Part shown: positions 27,561-36,034 of the stretch, in pieces | Position numbering within the stretch: position 1 is the stretch's first letter | Layout of the letters: every line of letters begins with the position of its first letter | From: Psychroserpens ponticola | GTDB lineage: Bacteria > Bacteroidota > Bacteroidia > Flavobacteriales > Flavobacteriaceae | Length of the DNA stretch: 64,000 nucleotides | Direction: 5' to 3' | Assembly (NCBI RefSeq): GCF_023556315.2 | Contig: NZ_CP116221.1 | Location: forward strand, 186,001-250,000 | Translations under genes and position numbers: made by a program | Notes under the pieces: model-generated | Told to the model about the DNA's origin: nothing | Databases searched by the model: none | Seen by the model: only the letters and a program-made list of their open reading frames with translations

Positions 27561-28706
27561 ATGAAAAGAACAAGAACAATTATCATTTTACTTATTATAG
27601 TATTCGGTTTTTTAGGAGCCTTATATTTCTTTTGGCTTAAAGGTCAAGAAGATCCAGTAAAATATACTTCTGAAGAGCCTTCAGAGCAAACTATAGTAGT
27701 TAAAACAGTGGCTACAGGAAGTATTGTTCCTAAAGAAGAAATACTAATAAAGCCTAATATTTCTGGTGTTATTGAAGAAATATTTATTGAAGCTGGCGAA
27801 TATGTAAAGCAAGGTGATTTGATTGCACAAATTAGAGTCATTCCTAATGTGTCAAACCTTACAAGTGCAAAAAATAATATCTCATCGAATAGTAATGCAT
27901 TGCAAACTGCTGAGATTAATTTTAAAACGCAGCAAGCGATCTATGATCGTCAAAAGGCTTTATTTGACAAGGGTGTTATTTCTGCTAATCAATTTGATGA
28001 AATTAATAATACGTATTTACAGGCGAAACAACGCGTTGGACAAGCAAGAATTGATGTGACTCAATCACGTCAGAATTACGATATTATAAAAACAGGAACA
28101 ACATCAGGTTTAGGAAGTGTGGCTCAAACTCAAGTAAGAGCAACCGTTTCTGGAATGGTGTTAGACGTGCCTGTAAAAGCAGGAAACCAAGTCATTGAAG
28201 CTAATAACTTTAATGAAGGAACTTCAATAGCATCTCTGGCAGACGTGAAGCAAATGATTTTTGAAGGAAAAGTTGATGAAAGTGAAGTAGGGAAAATTAA
28301 AGAAGGCTTACCTCTAGAAATTACGGTTGGAGCCATTGAAGACCAGAAATTTGATGCAATTTTAGATTATATTGCTCCAAAAGGTGTTGAAGAAAATGGT
28401 GCCATTCAGTTTGAAATAAAAGGAACACTTAAAAAAATGGATTCAATATTCATTAGAGCGGGCTTAAGCGCTAATGCTTCAATTATCTTAGAAAAAGCTG
28501 AAAAAGTACTAGCGATTAAAGAAGCTTTAGTGCAATACGATGATGAAACTAAAAAACCTTACGTTGAAGTTGAGGTTGGAGATCAAAAATTTGAAAGAAA
28601 AGAATTAGAATTAGGAATTAGCGATGGTATCTTTGTTGAGGTTAAAAGTGGCATCACAAAAGACGATAAAATTAAGGTTTGGAACCAAATTCAAGGTTTC
28701 GAATAA
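27561..28706 (+). CDS. Periplasmic adaptor (HlyD/MacA family), first copy
   Basis: A 381-aa membrane-fusion protein. It has an N-terminal anchor (about 7-27), a split biotinyl-lipoyl domain (ISGVIEEIFIEAGEYVKQGDLIAQI at one end, VSGMVLDVPVKAGNQV at the other), an alpha-helical hairpin (about 100-170) and C-terminal beta-barrel/membrane-proximal domains (about 225-381). It bridges the ABC permeases and the TolC-like channel. A second adaptor gene lies after the TolC-like gene in the same operon. Confidence 0.92.
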   Translation: MKRTRTIIILLIIVFGFLGALYFFWLKGQEDPVKYTSEEPSEQTIVVKTVATGSIVPKEEILIKPNISGVIEEIFIEAGEYVKQGDLIAQIRVIPNVSNLTSAKNNISSNSNALQTAEINFKTQQAIYDRQKALFDKGVISANQFDEINNTYLQAKQRVGQARIDVTQSRQNYDIIKTGTTSGLGSVAQTQVRATVSGMVLDVPVKAGNQVIEANNFNEGTSIASLADVKQMIFEGKVDESEVGKIKEGLPLEITVGAIEDQKFDAILDYIAPKGVEENGAIQFEIKGTLKKMDSIFIRAGLSANASIILEKAEKVLAIKEALVQYDDETKKPYVEVEVGDQKFERKELELGISDGIFVEVKSGITKDDKIKVWNQIQGFE

Positions 28707-28772
28707 TTTGATCAATAATAATTTTAACATTTAGTGTAACACTTTAGGATTTATCTAGACATATAAGACATT

Positions 28773-30113
28773 ATGAAAAAATCAATCATCATAGCATTAC
28801 TTCTTTGTGGAGTTTTAGTCAACGCACAAGAAAAAAAATGGACATTATTAGAGTGTGTTAATCATGCTTTAGAAAATAATATTTCTATTGCACAATCTGA
28901 GCTAGATGTAAATTTAGCCGATATAAATAAGAATCAAGCAAGAAGTAATTTTCTACCCACTTTAAGTGCAAATGGATCCTATAGTGTTAATACTGGAGCT
29001 AATATTAATCCAGCTACCAATCAGTTTGAAAACAATACGTTTAGATCTGTTTCTGGCGCAATTAATTCTGGCGTCAATATTTTTAGTGGCCTTGCGAATT
29101 GGAAAACACTTCAGCGTGCTAAAATTAATAAAATGGCCTCAGAGTATCGTTTAGATAAAATGAAAGACGATATTTCATTATTTGTAGCAAATTCATTTTT
29201 GCAAATTCTTTTTAATAGAGAGCAACTTAAAGTTTTAATGTCTCAAAATGATGTTACAAAAGGAAATATAGAAAACACCCAACAATTAGTGGATGCAGGA
29301 GTACTTCCTAGAGGTGATTTATTAGAATTAAAAGCCACAGATGCAACGCAACTTCAACAAATTATTGCTGCTGAGAACACCTTATTTATTTCAAAATTGG
29401 GCTTAGCTCAAATGTTACAATTGAAAGATTATGAAACTTTTGATATTTCAGATGATGATTACGGATTGGTTGGAGGTGATATCTTAGAAAAACAAGCTAC
29501 TGAGATTGTTGAAAAAGCAAAAGAAGAAGTCAATGATGTAAAAATAGCACAAACCAATTTTGAATTAGCAGAAAAAGATTTAGAATTGCAAAAAACCAAT
29601 TATTATCCAACGCTTTCAGGATTTTGGGGTTATAATACAAGATGGGCAAGTACTCAATTAAATCCATTTACTGGAGAAGATATTCCTTTTATTGATCAAT
29701 TGTATTTATTTGATGGTACATCGGTTGGTGTTCAATTGAATGTTCCTATCTTTAATAGATTTACAACTCGTAATAATGTAAAACGTAGTAAAGTTGAAGT
29801 TGAGCGTTCAAAGTATCTATTAGAACAAGCCAAAATAGACTTAGAATCAACGGTATACCAAGCGTATAATGATGCTAAAAATTCAAAAAAAACGTATGAG
29901 GCTGCTTTGCAAACAGAAGAAGCTCGTCTATTAGCCTTTGAATATGCAAAAGAACGTTATGATGTAGGGATGTCAAATGCATTTGATTTTAATCAATCTC
30001 GTATTGTTTACGAAAACTCTCAATCTGATGTAATACGAACAAAATATGATTATATTTTTAAGCTCAAAGTCTTAGAATTTTATTTTGGGCTACCAATAAC
30101 CGACTTAAATTAA
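28773..30113 (+). CDS. TolC-family outer-membrane efflux protein
   Basis: A 446-aa outer-membrane factor with a signal peptide ending VNAQ. It has the duplicated TolC pattern of long amphipathic helices and short strands (WTLLECVNHALENNISIAQS near the start; YYPTLSGFWGYN and GVQLNVPIFNRFTTRNNVKRSK in the second half). It provides the exit duct of the tripartite pump. It starts 66 nt after the first adaptor and ends 6 nt before the second. Confidence 0.93.
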   Translation: MKKSIIIALLLCGVLVNAQEKKWTLLECVNHALENNISIAQSELDVNLADINKNQARSNFLPTLSANGSYSVNTGANINPATNQFENNTFRSVSGAINSGVNIFSGLANWKTLQRAKINKMASEYRLDKMKDDISLFVANSFLQILFNREQLKVLMSQNDVTKGNIENTQQLVDAGVLPRGDLLELKATDATQLQQIIAAENTLFISKLGLAQMLQLKDYETFDISDDDYGLVGGDILEKQATEIVEKAKEEVNDVKIAQTNFELAEKDLELQKTNYYPTLSGFWGYNTRWASTQLNPFTGEDIPFIDQLYLFDGTSVGVQLNVPIFNRFTTRNNVKRSKVEVERSKYLLEQAKIDLESTVYQAYNDAKNSKKTYEAALQTEEARLLAFEYAKERYDVGMSNAFDFNQSRIVYENSQSDVIRTKYDYIFKLKVLEFYFGLPITDLN

Positions 30114-30119
30114 CATAAA

Positions 30120-31418
30120 ATGAGTAAAACAGTAAAAATTTGCCTTCTTGTTCTTGTCATCCTTATAGCCGCTTTAGTGATTGGGAAAACAATGGGTTGG
30201 TTTGGTGAAAAAGGTAATCATAAAGAAGTAGAAATAAAGAAAGTTACTTTAGTTGATATCGTTGAAACAGTTTCTGCAACAGGAAAGATTCAGCCAGAAG
30301 TAGAAGTGAAAATTTCAAGTGAGGTTTCAGGTGAAATCCTTGAACTTCCCTTTAAAGAAGGTCAACAAGTAAAAAAAGGAGACTTACTCGTTAGAGTTAA
30401 TCCAGATTTAATTCAATCTGCTGTAAGTCGATCACAAGCTACATACCAAAATATTAAAGCAGGTTTAGAGCAAGCTGAAGCAACATTAAAACAAGCTAAG
30501 GCAGATTATGATAGAAACAAATCGCTTTTTGATAAAGGGGTTATTTCTAAAGCAGATTGGGACAGATCAACTGCAGCTTATGAAACTGCAGTTGCAGGAA
30601 GAAGTTCTGCATATTATAGTGTTCAAAGTGCAGCAGCTTCTGTAAATGAAGCAAACGATAATTTGAGTCGTACTGAAATATATGCTCCAATGAGTGGTAC
30701 GATATCGCTGCTTAATGTAGAGTTAGGTGAACGAGTTGTAGGAACTCAGCAAATGGCAGGTACAGAAATATTAAGAGTAGCCAACCTTAATAATATGGAA
30801 GTTGAGGTTGATGTTAATGAAAATGACATTGTAAAGGTTCAAATTGGCGATTCTACAATAGTAGAAGTTGACGCTTATTTAAAGAAAGAATTTAAAGGCA
30901 TAGTTACAGAAATCGCGAATTCTGCTGCTGGAACTTTAACAGCAGATCAGGTAACTAACTTTAGAGTTAAAGTTAGAATACTTGAAGAATCTTATCTAGA
31001 CCTTATGGAAGGTAAGCCAGATTTTTATTCGCCATTTAGACCAGGAATGACTGCTACTGTAGATGTTATTACTGATAAACGTAATAAGATTGTCGCAGTT
31101 CCAATAAGTTCAATTGTTATAAAAACAGATACATCTTCAGTTAAAAAAGATTATAAACAAAGGTCTTCAGAAACTATTAAACCTGAAAGTGAAGAGAAAT
31201 TTGAATGTGTTTTTATTTCTGAAAATGGTGAGGCTAAGTTAAGAGTTGTCAAAACCGGAATCCAAGATGATACTAATATTGAAGTGATTTCAGGGTTAAA
31301 GGAAAATGATGAAATTATTACTGGTCCATATAACATTGTTTCTAAAACCTTAAATTCTGGCGATAAAATAAAAGACAAAAACACAGGAAAAGATGAAGAA
31401 GTATCTTCTGATGAATAA
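30120..31418 (+). CDS. Periplasmic adaptor (HlyD/MacA family), second copy
   Basis: A 432-aa membrane-fusion protein with an N-terminal anchor (about 5-24), lipoyl halves SGEILELPFKEGQQVKKGDL and APMSGTISLLNVELGERVVG, a helical hairpin (about 95-180) and a long C-terminal barrel region. It is longer than the first adaptor and carries a charged insert near residues 340-360 (SSVKKDYKQRSSETIKPESE). Two distinct adaptors in one operon could form mixed hexamers or serve different channels. tsaB follows 17 nt downstream. Confidence 0.92.
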   Translation: MSKTVKICLLVLVILIAALVIGKTMGWFGEKGNHKEVEIKKVTLVDIVETVSATGKIQPEVEVKISSEVSGEILELPFKEGQQVKKGDLLVRVNPDLIQSAVSRSQATYQNIKAGLEQAEATLKQAKADYDRNKSLFDKGVISKADWDRSTAAYETAVAGRSSAYYSVQSAAASVNEANDNLSRTEIYAPMSGTISLLNVELGERVVGTQQMAGTEILRVANLNNMEVEVDVNENDIVKVQIGDSTIVEVDAYLKKEFKGIVTEIANSAAGTLTADQVTNFRVKVRILEESYLDLMEGKPDFYSPFRPGMTATVDVITDKRNKIVAVPISSIVIKTDTSSVKKDYKQRSSETIKPESEEKFECVFISENGEAKLRVVKTGIQDDTNIEVISGLKENDEIITGPYNIVSKTLNSGDKIKDKNTGKDEEVSSDE

Positions 31419-31435
31419 TTTAATTCCTAATTAAT

Positions 31436-32107
31436 ATGGCAATCCTATTAAATATAGAAACGTCAACAACAAATTGCTCAGTCTCTCTTTCAAAAGAAGG
31501 AGAGACTTTAGTTTTAAAGGAAGATAATAATGTTAATTATTCGCATGCAGAATCATTACACGTTTTTATCGATGATGTAATTAAATCTGCGAAACTCACC
31601 CTTAAGGAAATTGATGCAATTGCTGTGAGTAAAGGGCCAGGTTCTTATACAGGATTACGAATTGGAGTTTCAGCGGCTAAAGGTCTTTGTTATGCGTTAA
31701 ATATTCCGCTTATTTCTGTATCAACCTTAAATGCGTTGGCACATCAGGTAAAAATTAATCAAGGAAATATTGTGCCAATGTTAGATGCGCGTCGTTTAGA
31801 AGTGTATTCTGCTATTTATAGCAATTCTTATGCTGAATTAAGAAATGTTGAAGCTCAAGTTTTAGATGATAATTCATTTTCAGAGTATTTAGAAGATGGT
31901 AAAGTTTATTTTATTGGTAATGGTGTTGAGAAAACAAAAAAAATGATAGACCATCCAAATGCTGTTTTTGTCGAAGGGAAGTTGCCTTCAGCAAATGAAA
32001 TGAGTTTTTTAGCGTACCAAAAGTATAAAAAAAGCGACATCGAAGATGTCGCCTATTTTGAGCCATTTTATTTAAAAGATTTTATAGCATTAAAATCTAA
32101 AAAATAA
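31436..32107 (+). CDS. tsaB: TsaB, tRNA threonylcarbamoyladenosine biosynthesis protein
   Basis: TsaB is the non-catalytic ASKHA-fold partner of TsaD needed for t6A37 modification of ANN-decoding tRNAs. The 223 aa include the N-terminal ILLNIETSTTNCSVSL and the signature AIAVSKGPGSYTGLRIGVSAAKGL. The metal-binding residues of TsaD are absent, as expected for TsaB. It lies at the end of the efflux operon without a functional link. Its last 80 nt also contain, on the opposite strand, a terminator for the convergent mscS gene. Confidence 0.95.
   Translation: MAILLNIETSTTNCSVSLSKEGETLVLKEDNNVNYSHAESLHVFIDDVIKSAKLTLKEIDAIAVSKGPGSYTGLRIGVSAAKGLCYALNIPLISVSTLNALAHQVKINQGNIVPMLDARRLEVYSAIYSNSYAELRNVEAQVLDDNSFSEYLEDGKVYFIGNGVEKTKKMIDHPNAVFVEGKLPSANEMSFLAYQKYKKSDIEDVAYFEPFYLKDFIALKSKK
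32027..32052 (-). terminator. Terminator for mscS embedded in the tsaB coding sequence
   Basis: On the minus strand GCGACATC-TTC-GATGTCGC (32052-32034) forms a perfect 8-bp GC-rich stem with a triloop, followed by seven T (32033-32027). It lies 60 nt past the mscS stop and is read as SDIEDVA in tsaB. Confidence 0.75.
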
Positions 32108-32111
32108 AAAT

Positions 32112-32924
32112 CTATTCATTTTTGTGTATTTCAACTTGATGAGGATAAGGGATTTCAATTCCAGCAGCATCAAGAGCTTCTTTAGTGTTTTCAGTAACAT
32201 CAAAATATACATCCCAATAATCTTCACTATTACACCAAGGACGTACAGCAAAATTTATAGAACTATCAGCTAACTCCATAACAGTTACAGCAGGAGCAGG
32301 GTCTTTAAGTACTTTAGGATGCGATGTTAATACTTTTGTAAGCACTTCTTTAGTTTTTTTGATGTCAGAATCATAACCAACACCAAAAACTAAATCGACA
32401 CGTCTAGTACCTTCAGTAGTATAATTAATAATATTACCATTAGAAAGCGCTCCATTAGGAATAATGATTTCTCTATTAGAAAGTCCAGTTAGTTTGGTTG
32501 TAAAAATCTCAATTTCTTTTACAACTCCTAACTCTCCTTGTGCTTCAATTAAATCTCCAACTTTCATTGGTTTAAAAATCATAAGTAAAACACCTCCTGC
32601 AAAATTACCAAGAGAGCCTTGAAGTGCTAATCCAATTGCAAGACCTGCAGCTGCAAGAATAGCAGCAAAAGATGTTGTTTCTACACCTACAGTTCCTAGA
32701 ACAACTATAATGAGTACAATTTTTAAAACCCAACCTAATAAGTTTAATAAGAATTTTTTGAGACTTTCGTCATAATCTCTTTTTTCCATAGTTTTTCTTA
32801 AGCCTTTAATTAAAGACTTAATAATCCATGAGCCAATAATCCAGATGGCTATTGCTCCCACTACTTTAGGTCCGAAATCAATAATAATTTCGAAGCCTTT
32901 ATCTATCCATTTTTGTAAATCCAT
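32112..32924 (-). CDS. Small-conductance mechanosensitive channel (MscS family)
   Basis: A 270-aa MscS channel that opens under hypo-osmotic membrane tension. It has three N-terminal helices, including the pore helix TM3 (AAILAAAGLAIGLALQGSLGNFAGGVLLMIFKP region, Gly/Ala-packed). After it comes the beta domain (VGDLIEAQGELGVVKEIEIF; TKLTGLSNREIIIPNG) and the C-terminal alpha/beta domain. I start it at 32924 (MDLQKWID). A longer frame to 32954 would begin inside the promoter -7 box at 32952-32959. It is convergent with tsaB, with 4 nt between stops. Confidence 0.93.
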   Translation of the reverse strand: MDLQKWIDKGFEIIIDFGPKVVGAIAIWIIGSWIIKSLIKGLRKTMEKRDYDESLKKFLLNLLGWVLKIVLIIVVLGTVGVETTSFAAILAAAGLAIGLALQGSLGNFAGGVLLMIFKPMKVGDLIEAQGELGVVKEIEIFTTKLTGLSNREIIIPNGALSNGNIINYTTEGTRRVDLVFGVGYDSDIKKTKEVLTKVLTSHPKVLKDPAPAVTVMELADSSINFAVRPWCNSEDYWDVYFDVTENTKEALDAAGIEIPYPHQVEIHKNE

Positions 32925-32951
32925 TAGTGTTTGTTTTTTATTTAATATGTA

Positions 32952-32959
32952 CAAAAATA
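32952..32959 (-). promoter_or_regulatory. Promoter -7 box for mscS
   Basis: Reads TATTTTTG on the minus strand and ends 27 nt before the ATG. It directly continues the T-run of the terminator of the upstream secreted-protein gene. Confidence 0.55.
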
Positions 32960-32960
32960 A

Positions 32961-33002
32961 AAAAACCGAATGGATTATTTTTTAGATAACACATTCGGTT
33001 TT
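32961..33002 (-). terminator. Rho-independent terminator of the first secreted paralogue
   Basis: On the minus strand AAAACCGAATG and CATTCGGTTTT pair across a 19-nt loop and continue into a T-run. It closes the gene whose stop is at 33026. Confidence 0.75.
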
Positions 33003-33025
33003 AATATATTCAGTATTTCTATAAT

Positions 33026-33727
33026 CTAAAGTGAGTTTACATAATTCATTAATTGAACTAAATCTTCTTCTCTAGATGTTTTAATTTTATTTTCTTTTAA
33101 AAAGGTAAAAACTGCGGTTTTATGTTCTGGGAATAGCTTTGAAATAGCTTTCTTTCCTCTTGGTAGTTCTTTAACTATTTTGTCTTCTCCAAGCTTCATA
33201 AAAAATTTATCATCCCATCTTTTATATCTTGCTGATCTTGGAGTGTCGTAACTAGTAACAGCTCTTTTTTCACCAATAAACGTAATCCTTTCTTTTTTAA
33301 GTAAAACCGTTGAAGCATTAGAATCACTTAAATACACGAAGTAACCAAAGTTTTCATTTTGTTTTTCATCGAAATAACCAAATACTTGATATTTCTTTTT
33401 TAAAGGAACAATTTCTACAACGATATCTCTTCTATATCTGTTTAGTGAATATGCTTTGTTGTTTTGTCCTTTAACTTCAAATTCATCTCTCATGGCATTA
33501 TACCTTACAAAAAATGTACTTCCTTCTGCAGCTGATATTTTAGCAGGTAAATATTCTTTGTTAGTATATGGAGAACCATCAACCGATTCGTTTAAAACAA
33601 TTGGAGTAGTAGAAATTATTCCGGAAACGCGACTTCCTCCGACGCTTTGTCCAGCCAAAAATTCTTGACCAGAAACAGAAATTATAGGTAATAATACTAC
33701 TAGTAATAATAAATATGTCTTTTTCAT
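33026..33727 (-). CDS. Secreted protein of unknown function (tandem paralogue A)
   Basis: A 233-aa protein with a signal peptide (ending SVSGQ). I do not recognise the family. The mature part is beta-rich in the first half (GQSVGGSRVSGIISTTPIVLNESV, YLPAKISAAEGSTFFVRYNAM, NNKAYSLNRYRRDIVVEI). The C-terminal part (about 165-233) is basic and helical, ending KTSREEDLVQLMNYVNSL. It has no Cys, no lipobox and no sorting domain, so it is probably periplasmic. The adjacent gene encodes a close paralogue of the same length. Confidence 0.75.
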   Translation of the reverse strand: MKKTYLLLLVVLLPIISVSGQEFLAGQSVGGSRVSGIISTTPIVLNESVDGSPYTNKEYLPAKISAAEGSTFFVRYNAMRDEFEVKGQNNKAYSLNRYRRDIVVEIVPLKKKYQVFGYFDEKQNENFGYFVYLSDSNASTVLLKKERITFIGEKRAVTSYDTPRSARYKRWDDKFFMKLGEDKIVKELPRGKKAISKLFPEHKTAVFTFLKENKIKTSREEDLVQLMNYVNSL

Positions 33728-33927
33728 AAAAAAATTTTTTCAAAAAAAACAAAAAATTGACGAATTAGAAAGAATAATGTGTTAAGATTAAGGTAAATGT
33801 TTACTGATGGTTGTTAAATTTTATGTAAATAAAGTACTACAAGCTAAAAACAAGTGTTTTTTGTAAAAAATCGTATGTATTTATGTTAGAAAAATAAACA
33901 GTTTAAATACGATTTGCATCTTATAAA

Positions 33928-34632
33928 CTAAAGTGTGTTTATGTAATTTATGAGCTGAACTAAATCATCTTCTTTAGAAGTTTTTATTCTGTTTTCCTTA
34001 ATAAATTTAAGAACCTTATCTTGATGATTTGGAAATAATTTTGCTATAGCCTTTTTGTTGCTAGGTAATTCAGAAAGTATTTTTTCATCTTCTAGTTTAA
34101 TGAAAAATTTATCATTTAACCTTTTGTATTTTGCAGGTTTGCTAGAGTCATAACCAGTAGAAGCCTTTTGTTCATCAATAAAAGTGATTTTCTCTTTTTT
34201 AAATAGAATGGTTTTTGGGTTGGGATTGCTTAAATACAAAAAGTAGCCAAAATTCTCATTCTTCTCATCGTCATAATAACCCAATACTTGATATGTTTTA
34301 TTTAAGTTAAGCATTTCAATTACAATATCTCTTCTGTATCTATTAAGAGAATAGGCTTTGTTTTTGTCGCCTTTAACTTCGAAAATATCATTTAATGCAT
34401 TATACCTTACATAAAAAACATCTCCTTCAGAAGCTGAAATGGTTGCAGGTAAGTATTTTTCATTTATGTAAGGTGAACCTTCTACAGATTCATTAAGTAC
34501 TACAGGTGTTACATCAATAAGTAGATTAACTCGACTTCCGCCAATAGCTTGACCACCTATGAGTTCTTGTTGTGGAAAAGCAGAAATGACAGGGAATAAT
34601 AAAGCGATGAATAAAATGTGTGAAGTTTTCAT
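33928..34632 (-). CDS. Secreted protein of unknown function (tandem paralogue B)
   Basis: A 234-aa protein with a signal peptide (ending AFPQQ), collinear with the downstream neighbour. Shared blocks include VLNESVxGSPYxNxxYLPA, FEVKG, NKAYSLNRYRRDIV, NENFGYF and KTSxEDDLVQLxNYxNxL. The mature domains are alignable end to end without gaps of note. The 200 nt between the two genes is AT-rich with no clear promoter or terminator. Recent tandem duplication followed by moderate divergence is the simplest reading. Function unknown; the C-terminal PEHK/PNHQ helix region could be an interaction module. Confidence 0.75.
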   Translation of the reverse strand: MKTSHILFIALLFPVISAFPQQELIGGQAIGGSRVNLLIDVTPVVLNESVEGSPYINEKYLPATISASEGDVFYVRYNALNDIFEVKGDKNKAYSLNRYRRDIVIEMLNLNKTYQVLGYYDDEKNENFGYFLYLSNPNPKTILFKKEKITFIDEQKASTGYDSSKPAKYKRLNDKFFIKLEDEKILSELPSNKKAIAKLFPNHQDKVLKFIKENRIKTSKEDDLVQLINYINTL

Positions 34633-34712
34633 AATTTTCTTTTTATTAAAAATAATAAAAAAATAATAAAAACTAACTTTGTTTTAAATAAAAATCACTT
34701 TTTAACTAGTAA

Positions 34713-34733
34713 AACACTCTAAAAAAGAGTGCT
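34713..34733 (-). terminator. Probable terminator of the NifU-like gene
   Basis: CACTCT (34715-34720) and AGAGTG (34726-34731) pair with a 5-nt A loop. On the minus strand the stem is followed by GTTTTAC. It is a modest hairpin located 30 nt after the NifU stop. Confidence 0.5.
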
Positions 34734-34762
34734 TTACGATAATCTTAAATTAAGATGGATGC

Positions 34763-35665
34763 CTAGCCGTTAATGGCTTCTACAGTATTAACTTTTCCGT
34801 TTAACATTTCCTTTAGCATATTTTCTATACCATTTTTTAGAGTAAATGTGGAAGAAGGGCATCCACTACAAGCGCCTTGTAATATAACTTTTACCGTTTT
34901 ACTATCTTCATCATAGGATTGAAATTCAATATTGCCACCATCACTTGCTACAGCAGGTTTAACATATTCTTCAAGAATATTGATTATCTCTTTCGAAATA
35001 TCATCATGAGCTTCAAATTTAGTGTCTAGAACTTCATTCGATTTTTCAATAGAATTATTTTCGTCAATGAGTACGATCTCTTTTGCGTTTTCAATATAAA
35101 CTCTAATAAATTCACGTAACTCCAATGTGATTTCATTCCAATCCGCAATATCATATTTAGTTATAGAAACAAAGTTTTCATCTAAAAAAACACTTTTCAC
35201 AAAAGGAAAATGAAACAATTCAGATGCAAAAGGTGAGTTTTTTGCATCGTCTATAGACTTATACTCATGATAGTTATTAACTAGTTTTTTATTGGCAACG
35301 AATTTAATCACTGCTGGATTTGGAGTGCTTTCAGCATAAATAGTAACAGGCACTTTCTTTTTTGCAGAAGTATCAGAGATTATAACACCTCCTTTGTTTA
35401 TGTAAGTTTCGATTTGTTCAGCAACTTCATCTTGTACATCTAACCATTCTACAATATTGAAGCGTTCTACAGCTATAAAATTCCCTGAAATGTAAACTTT
35501 TTTCACAAAAGGCAAGTAAAATAATTGCTGAGCTAAAGGAGATGGTGCAGCATCATCAATAGTGTTGAATTCAAAGCTCTCGTGTTTAGTTAGAAATTGG
35601 TCAGCTTCAAATTTAATTATAGTCGGATTGGAAGTGGTTTTAATTGAAATTGTCACGTTTTCCAT
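34763..35665 (-). CDS. NifU-family Fe-S scaffold with duplicated N-terminal domain
   Basis: A 300-aa Nfu-type protein that would assemble or carry Fe-S clusters. Residues 1-90 and 107-195 are two copies of the Nfu N-terminal domain (TSNPTIIKFEADQFL and STPNPAVIKFVANKKL; AAPSPLAQQLFYLPFVKKVYI and AKNSPFASELFHFPFVKSVFL). Residues 222-300 are the NifU C-terminal domain with the cluster ligands C266 and C269 in GACSGCPSS. No other Fe-S assembly genes are adjacent. It has its own promoter and is divergent from the giant adhesin gene. Confidence 0.93.
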   Translation of the reverse strand: MENVTISIKTTSNPTIIKFEADQFLTKHESFEFNTIDDAAPSPLAQQLFYLPFVKKVYISGNFIAVERFNIVEWLDVQDEVAEQIETYINKGGVIISDTSAKKKVPVTIYAESTPNPAVIKFVANKKLVNNYHEYKSIDDAKNSPFASELFHFPFVKSVFLDENFVSITKYDIADWNEITLELREFIRVYIENAKEIVLIDENNSIEKSNEVLDTKFEAHDDISKEIINILEEYVKPAVASDGGNIEFQSYDEDSKTVKVILQGACSGCPSSTFTLKNGIENMLKEMLNGKVNTVEAING

Positions 35666-36034
35666 GTTATTTATTTTTTTGCAAAAATACTAAACTAATA
35701 GGTTAATGTTATGTTTTTTTAGGATTACATAAGCGATCTGTCTTATATTATATACTAAAGCTGAAAAAAAACAGTTATAAAGTACATTGCTTAATAGTTT
35801 AGAACTGTTAAACTGGCAATTTAATAGGGTATAACAAGACGTAATTAGTTAAAATTTACTAAATTTCGCTTTTATTATGAAAAAGCTTAATTACTACACT
35901 AAATGTTATTAGTACAGATGTGATATTTGATCTATGAATTGTATATGTGTATGTTGTTGTTTTTTAATTTGTTATGATTTTTTTTCTTTTGTAACCTTTT
36001 GAAATAAAGCTTAGATTACAGATCGATCAAGTTT
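35666..36034. other. 369-nt divergent intergenic region
   Basis: Very AT-rich spacer between the NifU-like and adhesin genes. Besides the minus-strand promoter at 35682-35689 it has a short inverted repeat, AACAGTT (35770-35776) / AACTGTT (35803-35809). I find no open frame with coding character and no exact TAnnTTTG box for the adhesin gene; the nearest is TAACCTTTTG at 35995, with two extra bases. The length suggests regulation of the adhesin. Confidence 0.5.
35682..35689 (-). promoter_or_regulatory. Promoter -7 box for the NifU-like gene
   Basis: Reads TATTTTTG on the minus strand and ends 16 nt before the ATG. No clear -33 element is visible. Confidence 0.5.

Noticed and set aside
28733-28743. 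Palindrome AGTGTAACACT before the TolC-like gene
   Set aside because: Eleven nt with a one-base centre is expected by chance in this AT-rich DNA and has no partner site.
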